Positions 1 to 9,005 of a stretch of 64,000 bases of DNA are shown here, piece after piece. This DNA is from Liquorilactobacillus nagelii DSM 13675. GTDB lineage: Bacteria > Bacillota > Bacilli > Lactobacillales > Lactobacillaceae. The number at the start of each line of letters is the position of its first letter. Position 1 is the stretch's first letter. The notes under the pieces were generated by a model, which searched no databases, was not told where the DNA came from, and was given only the letters and a program-made list of their open reading frames with translations. The stretch spans positions 930,001-994,000 of the forward strand of contig NZ_CP049304.1 in the NCBI RefSeq assembly GCF_019444005.1, read 5' to 3'. The translations under genes and the position numbers were made by a program.

Positions 1-2
1 GC

Positions 3-356
3 ATTGAAAAAATTGACCATTTTCAACACTTGGCAGCCGCTTTAACAATTTTTTTAGTGATTATTTTGTTAGCCAGTTTCTTGGGTGCCCGACTAGCCTA
101 TAAACACCAAGCTTTTTTCTCTCAGAATAATCAAATTAAAATGATTGGTGGCAAATACGCGATTAGTTTAATGATTATGAATGTTATCGTGATGTTGCTT
201 ATTAATTTCCATGGTTGGGTAAATCCACAAAGTTATGCAACTTGGTTATATACATTAACCTATGCAACTACTTCGGCAATTGTTAAAGGATTATTAATTG
301 GCCAATCAATTAATATGTGGTGGCATTTGAAGTTGTTACCTAAGAAGCATCCTTGA
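3..356 (+). CDS. Membrane protein of unknown function, 5' end outside the window
   Basis: The reading frame is open from base 3, with no stop before the TTG at 30, so this is probably the C-terminal part of a longer gene starting before the window. A short isolated protein starting at TTG 30 cannot be excluded, but no ribosome binding site is visible there. Three hydrophobic stretches can be seen: one close to the start, one in the middle (AISLMIMNVIVMLLINF) and one near the C-terminus. The protein ends in a basic tail, LPKKHP. I do not recognise the family. It is followed directly by an IS-end remnant, so the 3' end may have been altered by insertion or deletion. Confidence 0.5.
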   Translation: MEKIDHFQHLAAALTIFLVIILLASFLGARLAYKHQAFFSQNNQIKMIGGKYAISLMIMNVIVMLLINFHGWVNPQSYATWLYTLTYATTSAIVKGLLIGQSINMWWHLKLLPKKHP

Positions 357-360
357 ATCT

Positions 361-424
361 CTGGAACGACGTCAATATTTGAGACACATTTTGTGAGAAA
401 TTTTTTAAACCAAAACCAGTTCTG
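361..424 (-). mobile_element. Solo terminal remnant of the IS3-family element
   Basis: This stretch matches, with a few changes, the orfB-side end of the IS copy at 39882-41062 and the end of the fragment at 58337-58860. The shared parts are TGGAACGA, the inverted-repeat core TGAGACACATTTTGTGAGA and the following CAAAACCAGTTC. No transposase sequence is attached. It is the footprint of an element that was otherwise deleted. Orientation is inferred from the intact end at 39882. Confidence 0.7.
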
Positions 425-567
425 CGTCTCAACTAAACATATCAGCTAAGATTATTCGATAATTAATCCAACCTTTTAAGTAAAGAAGATGTAATTTTTT
501 TAAAATTTGAAGAGCCGAAAATAGATTGTTCAGATAAATCGAAATACTAAAAATTAACTTTTCTTTA

Positions 568-576
568 TGGTATGAT
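568..576 (+). promoter_or_regulatory. Extended -10 promoter
   Basis: TGG followed by TATGAT forms an extended -10 element (TGn-TATAAT type). No good -35 is visible at 17 bp. Transcription would start near 583, so the ATG inside this box at 572 cannot be the translation start of the next gene. The TTG at 617 fits instead. Confidence 0.5.
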
Positions 577-616
577 AGAAAACGTTGTATTAATTAATTT
601 TTTGGTGGTGAAAAGA

Positions 617-1204
617 TTGAGTGACTGGTCAGAAGTAACTCATAATCATATTCTAGAAAAGAATAACGAATTAACTGAAAGCTTTTTAGAAGATCAGTTA
701 GGAATTGAATTATTAAACAAAGGAATTTCAGCAGCTGAAATTCAAAAATTTACTGAAGCACTAGTGGGACTTTCGTATGATGACTATGGACGTGTACCTA
801 AACGCTGGATTAAAGACAGCACAAAAAAAGTGCTTGAAAATAGTTTCCCAAAGAATTTAACATTAACTGCCGAAACAGTTAAGAAAGTTATCCCTGTCTT
901 AACTAATTACGTTCTTTACTTGGAACAAGTTGGCTATATAAAAAACGGAAAAGCCCTGCAAGACGCAATTCGAAATGCAGAAAGTCAAATGAAGACAGAG
1001 TTTAAGACCGCACAATCAACGCAAAGTGATAAACCAGTTAATCCTGTCGAAGTGTTTATGCCACATGATAATGTTGAATCCCCAAATAGAGAATCTCATG
1101 CCATTCAGCAGCATTCAAGTACCATTCGAAAACATAAAAAAGTAATTAGCCTCATGGAGGTTAAGAAAAGACGTCGTTTATTAAAGCGACGTGGAAGAAA
1201 ATAA
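617..1204 (+). CDS. Unknown protein with a very basic C-terminal tail
   Basis: I do not recognise this protein of about 195 residues. TTG 617 is chosen as start because GGTGGTG lies six bases upstream and because the longer ATG at 572 falls inside the predicted -10 box. The first ~115 residues look like an alpha-helical globular domain (for example GIELLNKGISAAEIQKFTEA). A polar linker follows (about residues 120-165), and the tail is strongly basic (VKKRRRLLKRRGRK). No signal peptide or membrane segment is visible. The tail suggests nucleic-acid or ribosome binding, but this is only inference. It is monocistronic, with its own promoter and a strong terminator. Confidence 0.7.
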   Translation: MSDWSEVTHNHILEKNNELTESFLEDQLGIELLNKGISAAEIQKFTEALVGLSYDDYGRVPKRWIKDSTKKVLENSFPKNLTLTAETVKKVIPVLTNYVLYLEQVGYIKNGKALQDAIRNAESQMKTEFKTAQSTQSDKPVNPVEVFMPHDNVESPNRESHAIQQHSSTIRKHKKVISLMEVKKRRRLLKRRGRK

Positions 1205-1212
1205 AACGATAC

Positions 1213-1258
1213 AAAAACCACTTGCTAGTCTTAAATTAGATTAACGAGTGGTTTTTTT
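1213..1258. terminator. Rho-independent terminator, bidirectional
   Basis: AAAAACCACTTG pairs with CGAGTGGTTTTT across a loop of about 20 bases and is followed by a T run. On the minus strand the hairpin is also followed by T-rich sequence, so it can serve both the upstream plus-strand gene and the ribose operon that converges on it. Confidence 0.85.
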
Positions 1259-1356
1259 GCAATAATATAACATCAGTCCAACTAAAATATTCGATTGAAT
1301 TATTAGCACACGTTTATATGCTTTCCCAACCTAAACTGTAAAATGATCAGTTTATT

Positions 1357-2715
1357 TTAGCTATTCTCGCTTATCAACTCTGGATGTTTTAAATCATAAC
1401 GATATTCAAATAGAAAATAAATTGTAACCATTACATAACAAATAGTTGGTACAATGAAAGAAAATTGCATAGAACTTGTTAAATCTGATACAACACCTTG
1501 AATCGCAGGTACAACCGCACCTCCTACAATTGCCATAACAATGAACGCTCCAGCCGTTTCAGTGAATCTTTTATCTTCAACTGTATCTAATGTATGAGCG
1601 TAAATAGTTGGCCATTCTGGACCGAAAAAGAAACTTGTGCAAATTGCCATCCATACTGCAAACATACTTGGAATAAATGTTGTCAAAATCAAAGTAACTG
1701 TGCCCAACGCTGAGTAAATTGTTAGGACTTTGGTCAAAGAAAAACGATTCATTAAAAAGTTTGCACATAATTTACCAATAAACCAAGCTATATATGAATA
1801 AATCATAAATGTGCTTGCATCAGAGTCCGTAATTGAATGATTCAAATCTAATGCTAAACGAATCGTAAATGACCAAACGGTTGTCTGCATCCCTACATAA
1901 ATAAATTGTGCCATTACTCCTTTTTTAAAACGACTATTTTTAATAAGATATTTAAAAGTTTCTAATAAAGATGGCTGATCTCCCGTCTGTGACTTAAGAC
2001 TAACTGCTTTTGATTTTGGCATTGGTGTTAAAGCCAGAATAAGAAGTATCAGAATTAAAATAAATAGAATATACTTGTATGGTTGCAAAGTAAGTTGCAA
2101 CATTTTCTCTCCATATGCAATTCTTTCAGCTCCATGCATATGGCTCATAGTTTCCGAAAGATTGCCTACACTACCAAAAATTAGATATTTACCCAAAATA
2201 ATTCCTGCCATATCTCCTAATGGAACTAATGTTTGAGAAATATTTAGTCTTATATTTGCATGTTTTTTTGGTCCTAACATTGAACTATAGGTATCACATG
2301 ACGTTTCCAAGAAACTCAATCCAACAGCAATTGCAAAGATTGCTGCTAAAAACATCGTATACGTAGCCACTCTTGATGCTGGGAAAAACATACCGCACCC
2401 CAATATATAAAATATTAAGCCCATCATAATGGCAAACTTATAACTTTTCTTTTTTATCACAATAGATGCAGGTATTGCAATTAGAAAATATCCTCCATAA
2501 AATGCGCTTTGGACAAATGCTGTAGAAGCATCGTTTAATGTGAAAACGCTTTTAAATTGTGTAATTAAAATATCATTTAAAGATGCCGCTGCACCCCATA
2601 GAGGAAAAATCAAAGAAACTAAAATAAATTGAAAAATTGGTGTCCTGTCTAAATAACCATCCGCTAATTGTTTCCAACCTCTTTTTTCTTCAACTACATG
2701 ATTTTCGTTGTTCAT
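1357..2715 (-). CDS. MFS sugar permease of the FucP type, probable ribose transporter
   Basis: A 452-residue major facilitator protein with about twelve hydrophobic segments. It resembles the FucP (L-fucose:H+ symporter) branch: FPLWGAAASLNDILI in the first membrane helix and the LSFLETSCDTYSSMLG region in the middle. FucP-family proteins import monosaccharides with protons. It is the third gene of a kinase-pyranase-permease operon, 37 bp after the pyranase gene, so D-ribose is the likely substrate; that is inference from context. Start ATG at 2715 is preceded by AAAGGA at workable spacing. Length fits the family. Confidence 0.85.
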   Translation of the reverse strand: MNNENHVVEEKRGWKQLADGYLDRTPIFQFILVSLIFPLWGAAASLNDILITQFKSVFTLNDASTAFVQSAFYGGYFLIAIPASIVIKKKSYKFAIMMGLIFYILGCGMFFPASRVATYTMFLAAIFAIAVGLSFLETSCDTYSSMLGPKKHANIRLNISQTLVPLGDMAGIILGKYLIFGSVGNLSETMSHMHGAERIAYGEKMLQLTLQPYKYILFILILILLILALTPMPKSKAVSLKSQTGDQPSLLETFKYLIKNSRFKKGVMAQFIYVGMQTTVWSFTIRLALDLNHSITDSDASTFMIYSYIAWFIGKLCANFLMNRFSLTKVLTIYSALGTVTLILTTFIPSMFAVWMAICTSFFFGPEWPTIYAHTLDTVEDKRFTETAGAFIVMAIVGGAVVPAIQGVVSDLTSSMQFSFIVPTICYVMVTIYFLFEYRYDLKHPELISENS

Positions 2716-2752
2716 AAATAATTTGTCCTTTCTTAGGCTGCTATCAAACTAT

Positions 2753-3148
2753 TTAGAAAGTCACTCCCGATTCTAGAATGATATTTGAAAAGGGTGTCAT
2801 CTCTCCAGTCCTAACAAAAGCATGGCAATTTTTTAAATCCTTTTTCAACTCACTATGAGGTATATATGCAATTTCAATATCAGGTAATATTTTCTTAATT
2901 TCTTCAAGTTGTTTAGGGTTTTGAATTTTTATTTCTGTTGCTAAAAATATTTTTTGCACTTTCAATTCTGTCAAAATGTTCTTCAAAACTTCAATAAAAC
3001 TTGGAATTTGTTTAGTTAAAGCCAAATCTATTTTAGGAGTTTCTTTAGGTACAGGCATTCCAGCATCTCCTACTCCTAACCAATCCATATGTCCCATATT
3101 TGCAATTACACTTGATAACTGAGAATTTATAACCGTTGTTTTTTTCAT
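2753..3148 (-). CDS. rbsD: D-ribose pyranase, RbsD/FucU family
   Basis: 131 residues, the usual length of RbsD. The family converts beta-D-ribopyranose to the furanose form that ribokinase uses, and works in the cytoplasm as a ring-shaped oligomer. Visible marks are the N-terminal [19 protein letters not shown], containing the conserved His and the GDAGMPVP signature, and the C-terminal [16 protein letters not shown], typical of the family. It starts 15 bp after the ribokinase stop, so the two are clearly cotranscribed. The FucP-like permease is next, which supports a complete ribose uptake and phosphorylation module. Confidence 0.92.
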   Translation of the reverse strand: MKKTTVINSQLSSVIANMGHMDWLGVGDAGMPVPKETPKIDLALTKQIPSFIEVLKNILTELKVQKIFLATEIKIQNPKQLEEIKKILPDIEIAYIPHSELKKDLKNCHAFVRTGEMTPFSNIILESGVTF

Positions 3149-3163
3149 TTTCCTTTACTTCCC

Positions 3164-4072
3164 TTAAATTGAATTAACTTCTTGATTAGTCGGTATTGAG
3201 ACTTGAGCCCCTAAACGCTGAACAGTTAAGGCACTAGCTCTTTGCGCGTAATTAATGGCCGATACCAAATTTTCAAAATTTGGATCTAATTCAGCCGATA
3301 AAGCACCGATAAACGTATCTCCAGCTGCCGTCGTATCAACTGCTTTTACTTTCATTGCTAGCAGAATGCCAAAATTATCTGAAAAGGAGTAAAACACTCC
3401 CTTCTCACCTAACGTAATAATTACATTAGCAATCCCCATTTCGTTAAATTTCTTAGCGTTAGCTTTCATTGAGCTAAGATCTATTACTGGTATTCCGGTT
3501 AATATTTCACTTTCAAATTCATTGGGAACCACTATGTCAGTTAAATCTAAAAGATTTCTCTCGACCTTTTCTGCTGGAGCAGGATTTAGAATAGTTTTCA
3601 CGTGATTTTTTTTAGCAATCAGAAATGCTCTAACCGTTTCAGATTGTGGTATCTCAAATTGTCCTATCAAAAAATCGGACTGTTTAATTTTGTTACTTGA
3701 TTCTGCAACTTCTTGCGACAAATTCTTGTTATTTGCACCACCGTAAACAATAATACTGTTTTGACCATTTTTATCGAGTAAAATATTAGCAGTACCTGTC
3801 CCTATATTTTTTGCAACTCCAATGCCAGAAACATCAATATTTTCTTCTTTTAAAGCTTCAACCAAAAATTCCCCAGATTGATCATTCCCCACTTTACCAA
3901 TAAAGTTTGTAAGAGCTCCTGATCTAACTGCCGCTACAGCTTGGTTAGCTCCTTTTCCTCCAGCAGTACTGCTCTTATTTAGAGCCTTAATTGTCTCACC
4001 AGGCAAAGGAAATTTTTCAATTTGTAGCGTAGTATCAATATTTAAGCTTCCAATTACTGTAACAGAATTCAT
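3164..4072 (-). CDS. rbsK: Ribokinase, PfkB family
   Basis: 302 residues, as expected for RbsK. It phosphorylates D-ribose with ATP to ribose-5-phosphate. Motifs in order: GSLNIDTTLQIEKFPLPGET near the start; GGKGANQAVAAVRSGA (PfkB signature 1, residues ~38-53); NPAPAEK; and near residue 250 DTTAAGDTFIGALSAEL, which holds the anion hole and the catalytic Asp (PfkB signature 2). ATG 4072 is preceded by GGAGG. It is the first gene of the operon; a promoter, a palindromic operator and a cre-like box lie just upstream, and rbsR diverges from it. Confidence 0.94.
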   Translation of the reverse strand: MNSVTVIGSLNIDTTLQIEKFPLPGETIKALNKSSTAGGKGANQAVAAVRSGALTNFIGKVGNDQSGEFLVEALKEENIDVSGIGVAKNIGTGTANILLDKNGQNSIIVYGGANNKNLSQEVAESSNKIKQSDFLIGQFEIPQSETVRAFLIAKKNHVKTILNPAPAEKVERNLLDLTDIVVPNEFESEILTGIPVIDLSSMKANAKKFNEMGIANVIITLGEKGVFYSFSDNFGILLAMKVKAVDTTAAGDTFIGALSAELDPNFENLVSAINYAQRASALTVQRLGAQVSIPTNQEVNSI

Positions 4073-4096
4073 TTCTTGCCTCCAATTTTTGCTTTG

Positions 4097-4146
4097 GTAA
4101 AACGTTTTACTATATGTACAATATCACTCCGAGAAAGCGCTGTCAA
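4097..4146 (-). promoter_or_regulatory. Ribose operon promoter with LacI-type operator and cre-like box
   Basis: On the minus strand, TTGACA (4146-4141) and TATTGT (4123-4118) are 17 bp apart. A perfect 14-bp palindrome, GTAAAACGTTTTAC (4097-4110), sits just downstream of the -10 and is the likely RbsR operator. AGAAAGCGCTGTCA (4132-4145) matches the cre consensus TGNAANCGNTNNCA at every fixed position but the first, and overlaps the -35. This predicts repression by RbsR and by CcpA. For rbsR on the plus strand, a TATAAT at 4181-4186 is the best -10. Confidence 0.7.
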
Positions 4147-4224
4147 ATAAATAAAGAATAATCTTGTGTCTTAAAATGTGTATAATGAAAGTAATCAAAT
4201 TTTAATTATCATTTAGGAGAATTT

Positions 4225-5259
4225 ATGTCAAAACGAACAACAATCAAAGACTTATCTTTAGCCACGGGAGTTTCAATTACTACTATTTCACAAATATTAA
4301 ATGGTAAAGGACAAAGATTTAGTTCTGAGACAAGGAATAGAGTCTTAAAGGCAAAAGAAAAACTAAATTATATTCCAAACTTTAATGCAAGAAATTTAAT
4401 TTTAAAAAATCCTGGTACAATTGCAATATTAGTTCCTGATATTAGTAACTCCTTTTTCAGTACTTTAATTAAAGGTGTTCAATCAATTGCTATAAAAAAT
4501 AAGTTTTTACCATTAATTTTTAATTCTAGTAAAAATGAAGATTTGGAGCGATACTATCTTAACAAAGCCGTTGAAAGAAATATCAATGGAATTATTATTG
4601 CTAGTTCTTTGATAAATAATACCTTTATTGATAATGTTCTAAAAAAAAATAAAATTCCTTATTTAGTATTAGATCAAAATGCAACTGGTGAAGGCGACAG
4701 AATCTTTATTGATGACTTACAGGGTGGAAAAATTGTTGCAGATTATTTGTTGAGCCTTGATCATAGAGACTTTATTGTTGTACTTCCTAAAAATCCTCCA
4801 AGAAATGTCGCAGCTAGACTTGATGGATTTTCTAAAGAAATAAACAAATTTAGTTCAAAAAAAACATCAATTAAAATCTTCTACTCTTCTTTAACCAAAG
4901 AAGGTGGGTACAAAGCAGCTGCGAGAATTCTAAAAGCTAAGCAAAAAGCTACAGCAATTTTCGCGATAAACGATGAAATTGCAGTCGGTATTTATCGGAT
5001 GTTTCACGAAAAAAATATCAATATACCAAAAAAATTTTCAGTGATCGGCTATGATGACATTGAAATAGATCAATATATTTTTCCAAATCTCACTTCAGTT
5101 AGACAACCTGCCGAAAAAATTGGGATAGAAGCAACAAAATTATTAATTAAACGTATCAATAATCCCAGTAAAGAAAAACAATTTGTAAAGTTACCTGTAG
5201 AACTGATTATAAGGGAGAGTGCTCAAAAGATCTTTAGAAAAAAAAATCATAAGATTTAA
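4225..5259 (+). CDS. rbsR: LacI-family repressor of the ribose operon
   Basis: 344 residues. An N-terminal helix-turn-helix (TIKDLSLATGVSITTISQIL, residues 5-24) is followed by the hinge and a periplasmic-binding-like sensor domain (IAILVPDISNSFFS, FAINDEIAVGIYR, VIGYDDIEIDQYIFPNLTSV), as in LacI/GalR proteins. It diverges from the rbsK-rbsD-permease operon, and a perfect LacI-type palindrome lies between them, so it most likely represses that operon and releases it when ribose or a phosphorylated derivative binds. The effector is inferred. ATG 4225 is preceded by AGGAGA. The C-terminus is lysine-rich (IFRKKNHKI). Confidence 0.88.
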   Translation: MSKRTTIKDLSLATGVSITTISQILNGKGQRFSSETRNRVLKAKEKLNYIPNFNARNLILKNPGTIAILVPDISNSFFSTLIKGVQSIAIKNKFLPLIFNSSKNEDLERYYLNKAVERNINGIIIASSLINNTFIDNVLKKNKIPYLVLDQNATGEGDRIFIDDLQGGKIVADYLLSLDHRDFIVVLPKNPPRNVAARLDGFSKEINKFSSKKTSIKIFYSSLTKEGGYKAAARILKAKQKATAIFAINDEIAVGIYRMFHEKNINIPKKFSVIGYDDIEIDQYIFPNLTSVRQPAEKIGIEATKLLIKRINNPSKEKQFVKLPVELIIRESAQKIFRKKNHKI

Positions 5260-5341
5260 AATTAAGGGCCTCATGAATCCTGCAACTATTGTAAGAGATT
5301 TCTATATATTTGAAAAGCTGTACTTTAGTTGATCTAAAATC

Positions 5342-5594
5342 TGGAGTTAGTATAAAACTTGAGACAGCTTTTGCGAGAGCGTAAAATTATTTCTTAATTA
5401 AGAAAGGATTGTTTCATAATAGCAAAACGCTATCTTGCCGAATTCAAGCAAAATATTATTGATTTATATCAGACAAGGTTAAGTCAGCTCCTGAATTAGC
5501 TAAAGGGATATGGTGTGGGTTATTCCACTATTTTAAAATGGGGCTCTGGCAGTCAAAAATCGCCTGTTAACTGCTTAACTGTTGATGAAACTAT
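5342..5594 (+). pseudogene. Decayed 5' part of an IS3 element (left end and orfA)
   Basis: The first ~250 bases follow the orfA end of the IS copy at 39882-41062: terminal TGGAGTTAGTATAAAACTTG, inverted-repeat core TGAGACAGCTTTTGCGAGAG, then the orfA coding sequence. The orfA start codon is changed from ATG to ATA, and small indels and a stop disrupt the frame (the counterpart of ATCAGCACAAGG has lost a base). The similarity stops near 5594, where different IS sequence begins. No functional product is expected. Confidence 0.8.
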
Positions 5595-6112
5595 TTCGAT
5601 AGGTGCATGGAAGTAACTATCTACTCCAAACACATATCTAGATATTCATTTTACAAGGTCCAAGTATGCAAAACTGCACCTAATATTCTCCGCAAAAAAA
5701 CCGTTAATGGTGATTCACACTGATGTTAGGTGGGGCTATATCTCGTTACATGGGCTTCCTCACAACTATGATTAGGGCACGTTACATGAAGCCCAGAAGT
5801 ATCTCAGGCCCGAAATCCAATCGCTACTTCACTCTGATGAAAGCTGGCAGTATCAATCAAATGCTTGGATACCAAAAGAAACTGGAGAAGATGGAAATCA
5901 AGCAAAGCAGGCATTTGTCATGACAATGCATCAATTGAGTTTTTTTTCAACCTGCTCAAGCGTGGATGCTTAAACAAATATCAGATTAATATGCTGATTG
6001 ATTTGCGTAAACTAGTAAGTGATTATGTAAAATGTTTCAATAATGTCAGAACCCCAAGAAACAAAAATGACTTGACTCCTGTAAAATACAGGCATCAAGC
6101 CATGTCAGCTTA
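5595..6112 (+). pseudogene. Decayed integrase-core fragment of a second IS3-family (IS150-like) element
   Basis: Pieces of an rve/DDE integrase are visible in different frames: HSDESWQYQSNAW around 5830, then DNASIEFFFNLLKRGCLNKY from about 5940 and YVKCFNNVRTPRNKNDLTPV near the end. These are typical of the C-terminal half of IS150-type OrfB. Frameshifts separate them and the N-terminal half is missing. Because it abuts an unrelated orfA end at 5594, the locus is a chimera of two elements produced by nested insertion or recombination. Confidence 0.75.
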
Positions 6113-6209
6113 ACTCCAAATATAACAACTTGTCTAATTTTTCTATTGTTGTACTTCAATATTTGAATCTGTTTTTAGTTAATTTCAATAATCATCGTAA
6201 TTACTAGTT

Positions 6210-7067
6210 TTATTCAAATAGTTGCGTTTCCGTCTTGAAACAATCATTCATAAGTTCAATTACTCTAACACCGCGTGGCAATGTTCCATAGGCATTATAG
6301 CCAGTAATATTACCATATCCGAGTTTAAGGCCCCGATATTCACCAATGAAATTATTATCATGATCATGTCCAGCAAAAATTGCTTTTACATTCTGTTTAC
6401 GTGCTAAACTATAGAATAAACCAGAATTAGTTACCGGAGAACAAATTTTTTCTTTCTTTTTGCCTTGAATAATCTTTTCCGTGGCTAGTTGATATTCCTT
6501 TAACGGGATATGCAAGAATCCAAGTTCAATGCTACTAGCTGCTCTTTTATATGGCAAATGGTTAAACCATTCAATTTGTTCTGGTTCAATAGCTGCATAT
6601 TCCTCTTTATTTTGCCACTTTGAATATGAACCACTGTCCCAAACATAAATCAGATGTGCTAATTCACCATTATCGCGAAAAACTTCAAGTGTATAATTCT
6701 CTCTATCAGCTGTAATAAATGAATGATGTTTATCGGCTGGGAAAATCAAATGACTTTCTAGATTACGTAAATTTTGTCGATTGAATTTTCCTTCTGTATC
6801 ATGATTGCCATAAGTAACCGCTACAGGAACTTCAAATTTATTTAACAAATCATACAGTTTATACAAAACTGCTTGGGGATCTTTAACAAGTTTCCCCCAG
6901 ATTAAATCACCAGTAATCATAATTAGATTAAAAGAATTGACAGATAGAAATTTTTCCAAGGCTGCTAATGTTTGTTGACTTTTGCCAATTAACGGAGATG
7001 CTCCTAAATGGATATCCGTCAATTGACAAATTTTAAATGTTTCATTTGAGTTTAGTCTTAGTTGCAT
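6210..7067 (-). CDS. Calcineurin-like metallophosphoesterase
   Basis: 285 residues of the metallophosphoesterase superfamily, which hydrolyse phosphomono- or diesters with two metal ions. Conserved blocks appear in order: QLTDIHLG (D and H ligands, residues ~15-22), MITGDLIWG (GD), VTYGNHDTEG (GNHD), then a distal LHIP histidine and FAGHDHDNNFIG (GHDH). It has no signal peptide, so it acts in the cytoplasm. It overlaps the preceding histidinol-phosphatase-like gene by 26 bp and is last in an ABC-importer operon, which suggests it dephosphorylates the imported compound or a product. The substrate cannot be read from sequence. Confidence 0.85.
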   Translation of the reverse strand: MQLRLNSNETFKICQLTDIHLGASPLIGKSQQTLAALEKFLSVNSFNLIMITGDLIWGKLVKDPQAVLYKLYDLLNKFEVPVAVTYGNHDTEGKFNRQNLRNLESHLIFPADKHHSFITADRENYTLEVFRDNGELAHLIYVWDSGSYSKWQNKEEYAAIEPEQIEWFNHLPYKRAASSIELGFLHIPLKEYQLATEKIIQGKKKEKICSPVTNSGLFYSLARKQNVKAIFAGHDHDNNFIGEYRGLKLGYGNITGYNAYGTLPRGVRVIELMNDCFKTETQLFE

Positions 7068-7965
7068 AGGTCAACTTTGCCTTCTTTCCAAAATAATACT
7101 TGCTTTCTAAATAAGTATTATAACCTTGGGCTACTGATGCAACTTGATGTGCATCAGCGCCAAAGACTAATGGTATTACCTTAACTTGAGCTTTAAAAAG
7201 CCAATCACTTGTTGGACTTAACTCAGTTTGAGTTAATCGAAACAGGCCAGCACAATTGCAATCCAAAAATCCTCCAGTTTTTAAAATTTCTTCTAAAATT
7301 TCCTGCATTTGCAGCACTGTGGTTCGATCATGCCAAATGGTCTGACTCGAAAATGAATTTCGCCATTTTCGGTAAAGCATCAGATGTCCATAACGATTTG
7401 GCTTGTATGGTATATCCCAATCTATTGCCTGTTTAATCGTGGCTAAATAAGCTTTAGCAACATTTAATGGCGAACCAAATTCATTTAAAACACCAGTTTT
7501 AAAATCCACTGCACTTTCGTCAACTGCACGTAAACCTGCTTTAGTAGGTAGAAAATGAACTGATAAAATACCCTCATCAATTTGATGCTGGTAACATCTA
7601 AGTTGCTCAGCAGTCCAGTCACGAAACTGAGCAAAATAATCGAATTCAAAACCAACTAAAATGCGAATCTGTTGTTGATACTTTTGTTTCAAAAATTGCA
7701 TTTTTCGAAAATAGTTCGGCAATTCCTGCAGTGACATTGCGGCCGTATAAATTGCATGTCGAGAACCATCCGGATCTACAGCTTTGTAAAACGCCGGTGG
7801 CAATGGAAAATGTTCAGTAATTGAATAGGTCTTGAACCCAGCTGCTATTGCTTTTTGAATATATAACTCAGTATTCTCGCCAGATCCATGGGGACAGAAC
7901 TCGGTATGATTATGACCGCTCCATGTTTTACGGTCAATTTTATTTAACTCAATTTGTGTCAACAA
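7042..7965 (-). CDS. PHP-domain phosphatase, HisK/histidinol-phosphatase-like
   Basis: 307 residues. PHP-domain metal motifs are clear: GHNHTEFCPHGSG near residue 18 (HxH) and YSITEHFPLPP, then LSVHFLPT and FGADAHQVASVAQGYN near the C-terminus. Members of this branch hydrolyse phosphate monoesters such as histidinol phosphate. No other histidine genes are nearby, and it sits between an ABC ATPase gene (3 bp gap) and a metallophosphoesterase gene (26 bp overlap), so a role in a phosphate-ester uptake pathway is more likely than histidine synthesis. The start is TTG at 7965, with GGTGAT upstream inside the end of the preceding gene. Confidence 0.8.
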   Translation of the reverse strand: MLTQIELNKIDRKTWSGHNHTEFCPHGSGENTELYIQKAIAAGFKTYSITEHFPLPPAFYKAVDPDGSRHAIYTAAMSLQELPNYFRKMQFLKQKYQQQIRILVGFEFDYFAQFRDWTAEQLRCYQHQIDEGILSVHFLPTKAGLRAVDESAVDFKTGVLNEFGSPLNVAKAYLATIKQAIDWDIPYKPNRYGHLMLYRKWRNSFSSQTIWHDRTTVLQMQEILEEILKTGGFLDCNCAGLFRLTQTELSPTSDWLFKAQVKVIPLVFGADAHQVASVAQGYNTYLESKYYFGKKAKLTYATKTKLK

Positions 7966-7967
7966 AA

Positions 7968-8999
7968 TTAATCACCAACTTTTTGAATTGCAGATTCATT
8001 TAAATATAACTTCAAAGGCCGGTTCAATTCTAAAGGTAAAGTTTGATTTAAGAATTCAATTTTTAAAGGTATATGCTTTGCTGTGTCAAAAACATATTGT
8101 AGCCGATCACCCAGAACCGACCTCTGTGACAATTTCCCAGAAATTTCCATAAAACTTCCATTACTTGAAGGCCGCTGTTCGAATATTTCCGGTCGAATTA
8201 TATAACTATCCTGTACCTGAACCGTTTGATCCATAATTGTTTTGAAACCCAATTGCTTAATCTCCGAACCTGTTAGTAAGTTATGATTTCCAATAAATTT
8301 TGCAATAAAGTTATTTTTAGGTTTGGCATATATTTCCATTGGTGAACCTTGTTGTTGCACTTTTCCTTGATCCATTACGATAATGTCATCTGAGATCGCC
8401 ATTGCCTCAGCTTGATCATGGGTTACGAACAACATCGTAATTCCAAACTCTTGCTGATAGCGACGAATTTGATTTCGCAATTCAATTCTGATTTTGGCAT
8501 CCAAAGCACTTAGAGGTTCATCAAGCAACAATAACTTAGGATGCAAAATCATTGAACGTGCGATTGCCACCCTTTGCTGCTGTCCACCTGATAAATTATC
8601 TGGATATGCCATTTTTTTATCTGCTAAGCCAACTGTTTCCAACATTACAGCTACTTTTTGCTCGATTTCTTTGTTTGATTTTTTCTTTACTCGCAAACCG
8701 TAGGCAATATTATCAAAAACCGTCATGTTCGGAAATAATGCATAAGATTGAAATACCATCCCAATATCGCGCTGATTTGCTGGCAAAGTTTGAATCTCTC
8801 TTCCTTCTAAGAAAATCTGACCTGAAACGTTTTGATTCAGACCGGCAATTGCACGTAATACTGTTGTTTTTCCACTACCACTCGGTCCAAGAAATGTTGT
8901 TAGAGCGTTGGGCTTAATATTAAAAGACATTCCTTGAATGATGGATGCACCTGACAAACTTATCCCTAAATTCTCAACTCGCAAAAATGATGAACTCAT
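7968..8999 (-). CDS. ABC transporter ATP-binding subunit of a PotA/FbpC-like importer
   Basis: 343 residues. Walker A GPSGSGKTT (~residue 38), Q-loop, ABC signature LSGGQQQR, Walker B LLLLDEPLSALD and the H-loop VTHDQAEAMAISDD are intact. A C-terminal ~110-residue regulatory (TOBE-like) extension is present, as in the MalK/PotA/FbpC group. It powers import with the two permeases encoded directly upstream (gaps of 6 and 2 bp) and the lipoprotein encoded first in the operon. Substrate unknown; the two phosphatases that follow point to a phosphorylated compound. Confidence 0.9.
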   Translation of the reverse strand: MSSSFLRVENLGISLSGASIIQGMSFNIKPNALTTFLGPSGSGKTTVLRAIAGLNQNVSGQIFLEGREIQTLPANQRDIGMVFQSYALFPNMTVFDNIAYGLRVKKKSNKEIEQKVAVMLETVGLADKKMAYPDNLSGGQQQRVAIARSMILHPKLLLLDEPLSALDAKIRIELRNQIRRYQQEFGITMLFVTHDQAEAMAISDDIIVMDQGKVQQQGSPMEIYAKPKNNFIAKFIGNHNLLTGSEIKQLGFKTIMDQTVQVQDSYIIRPEIFEQRPSSNGSFMEISGKLSQRSVLGDRLQYVFDTAKHIPLKIEFLNQTLPLELNRPLKLYLNESAIQKVGD

Positions 9000-9005
9000 A
9001 ATTTA

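Noticed and set aside
1577..1768. Open frame antisense to the MFS permease gene
   Set aside because: Shadow of the real gene on the same strand in another frame, with no start signal; the same applies to many other overlapping frames in the window.
7042..7965. Histidine biosynthesis hisK
   Set aside because: No other his genes are nearby and it is embedded in an ABC-importer operon, so a biosynthetic name was not given.
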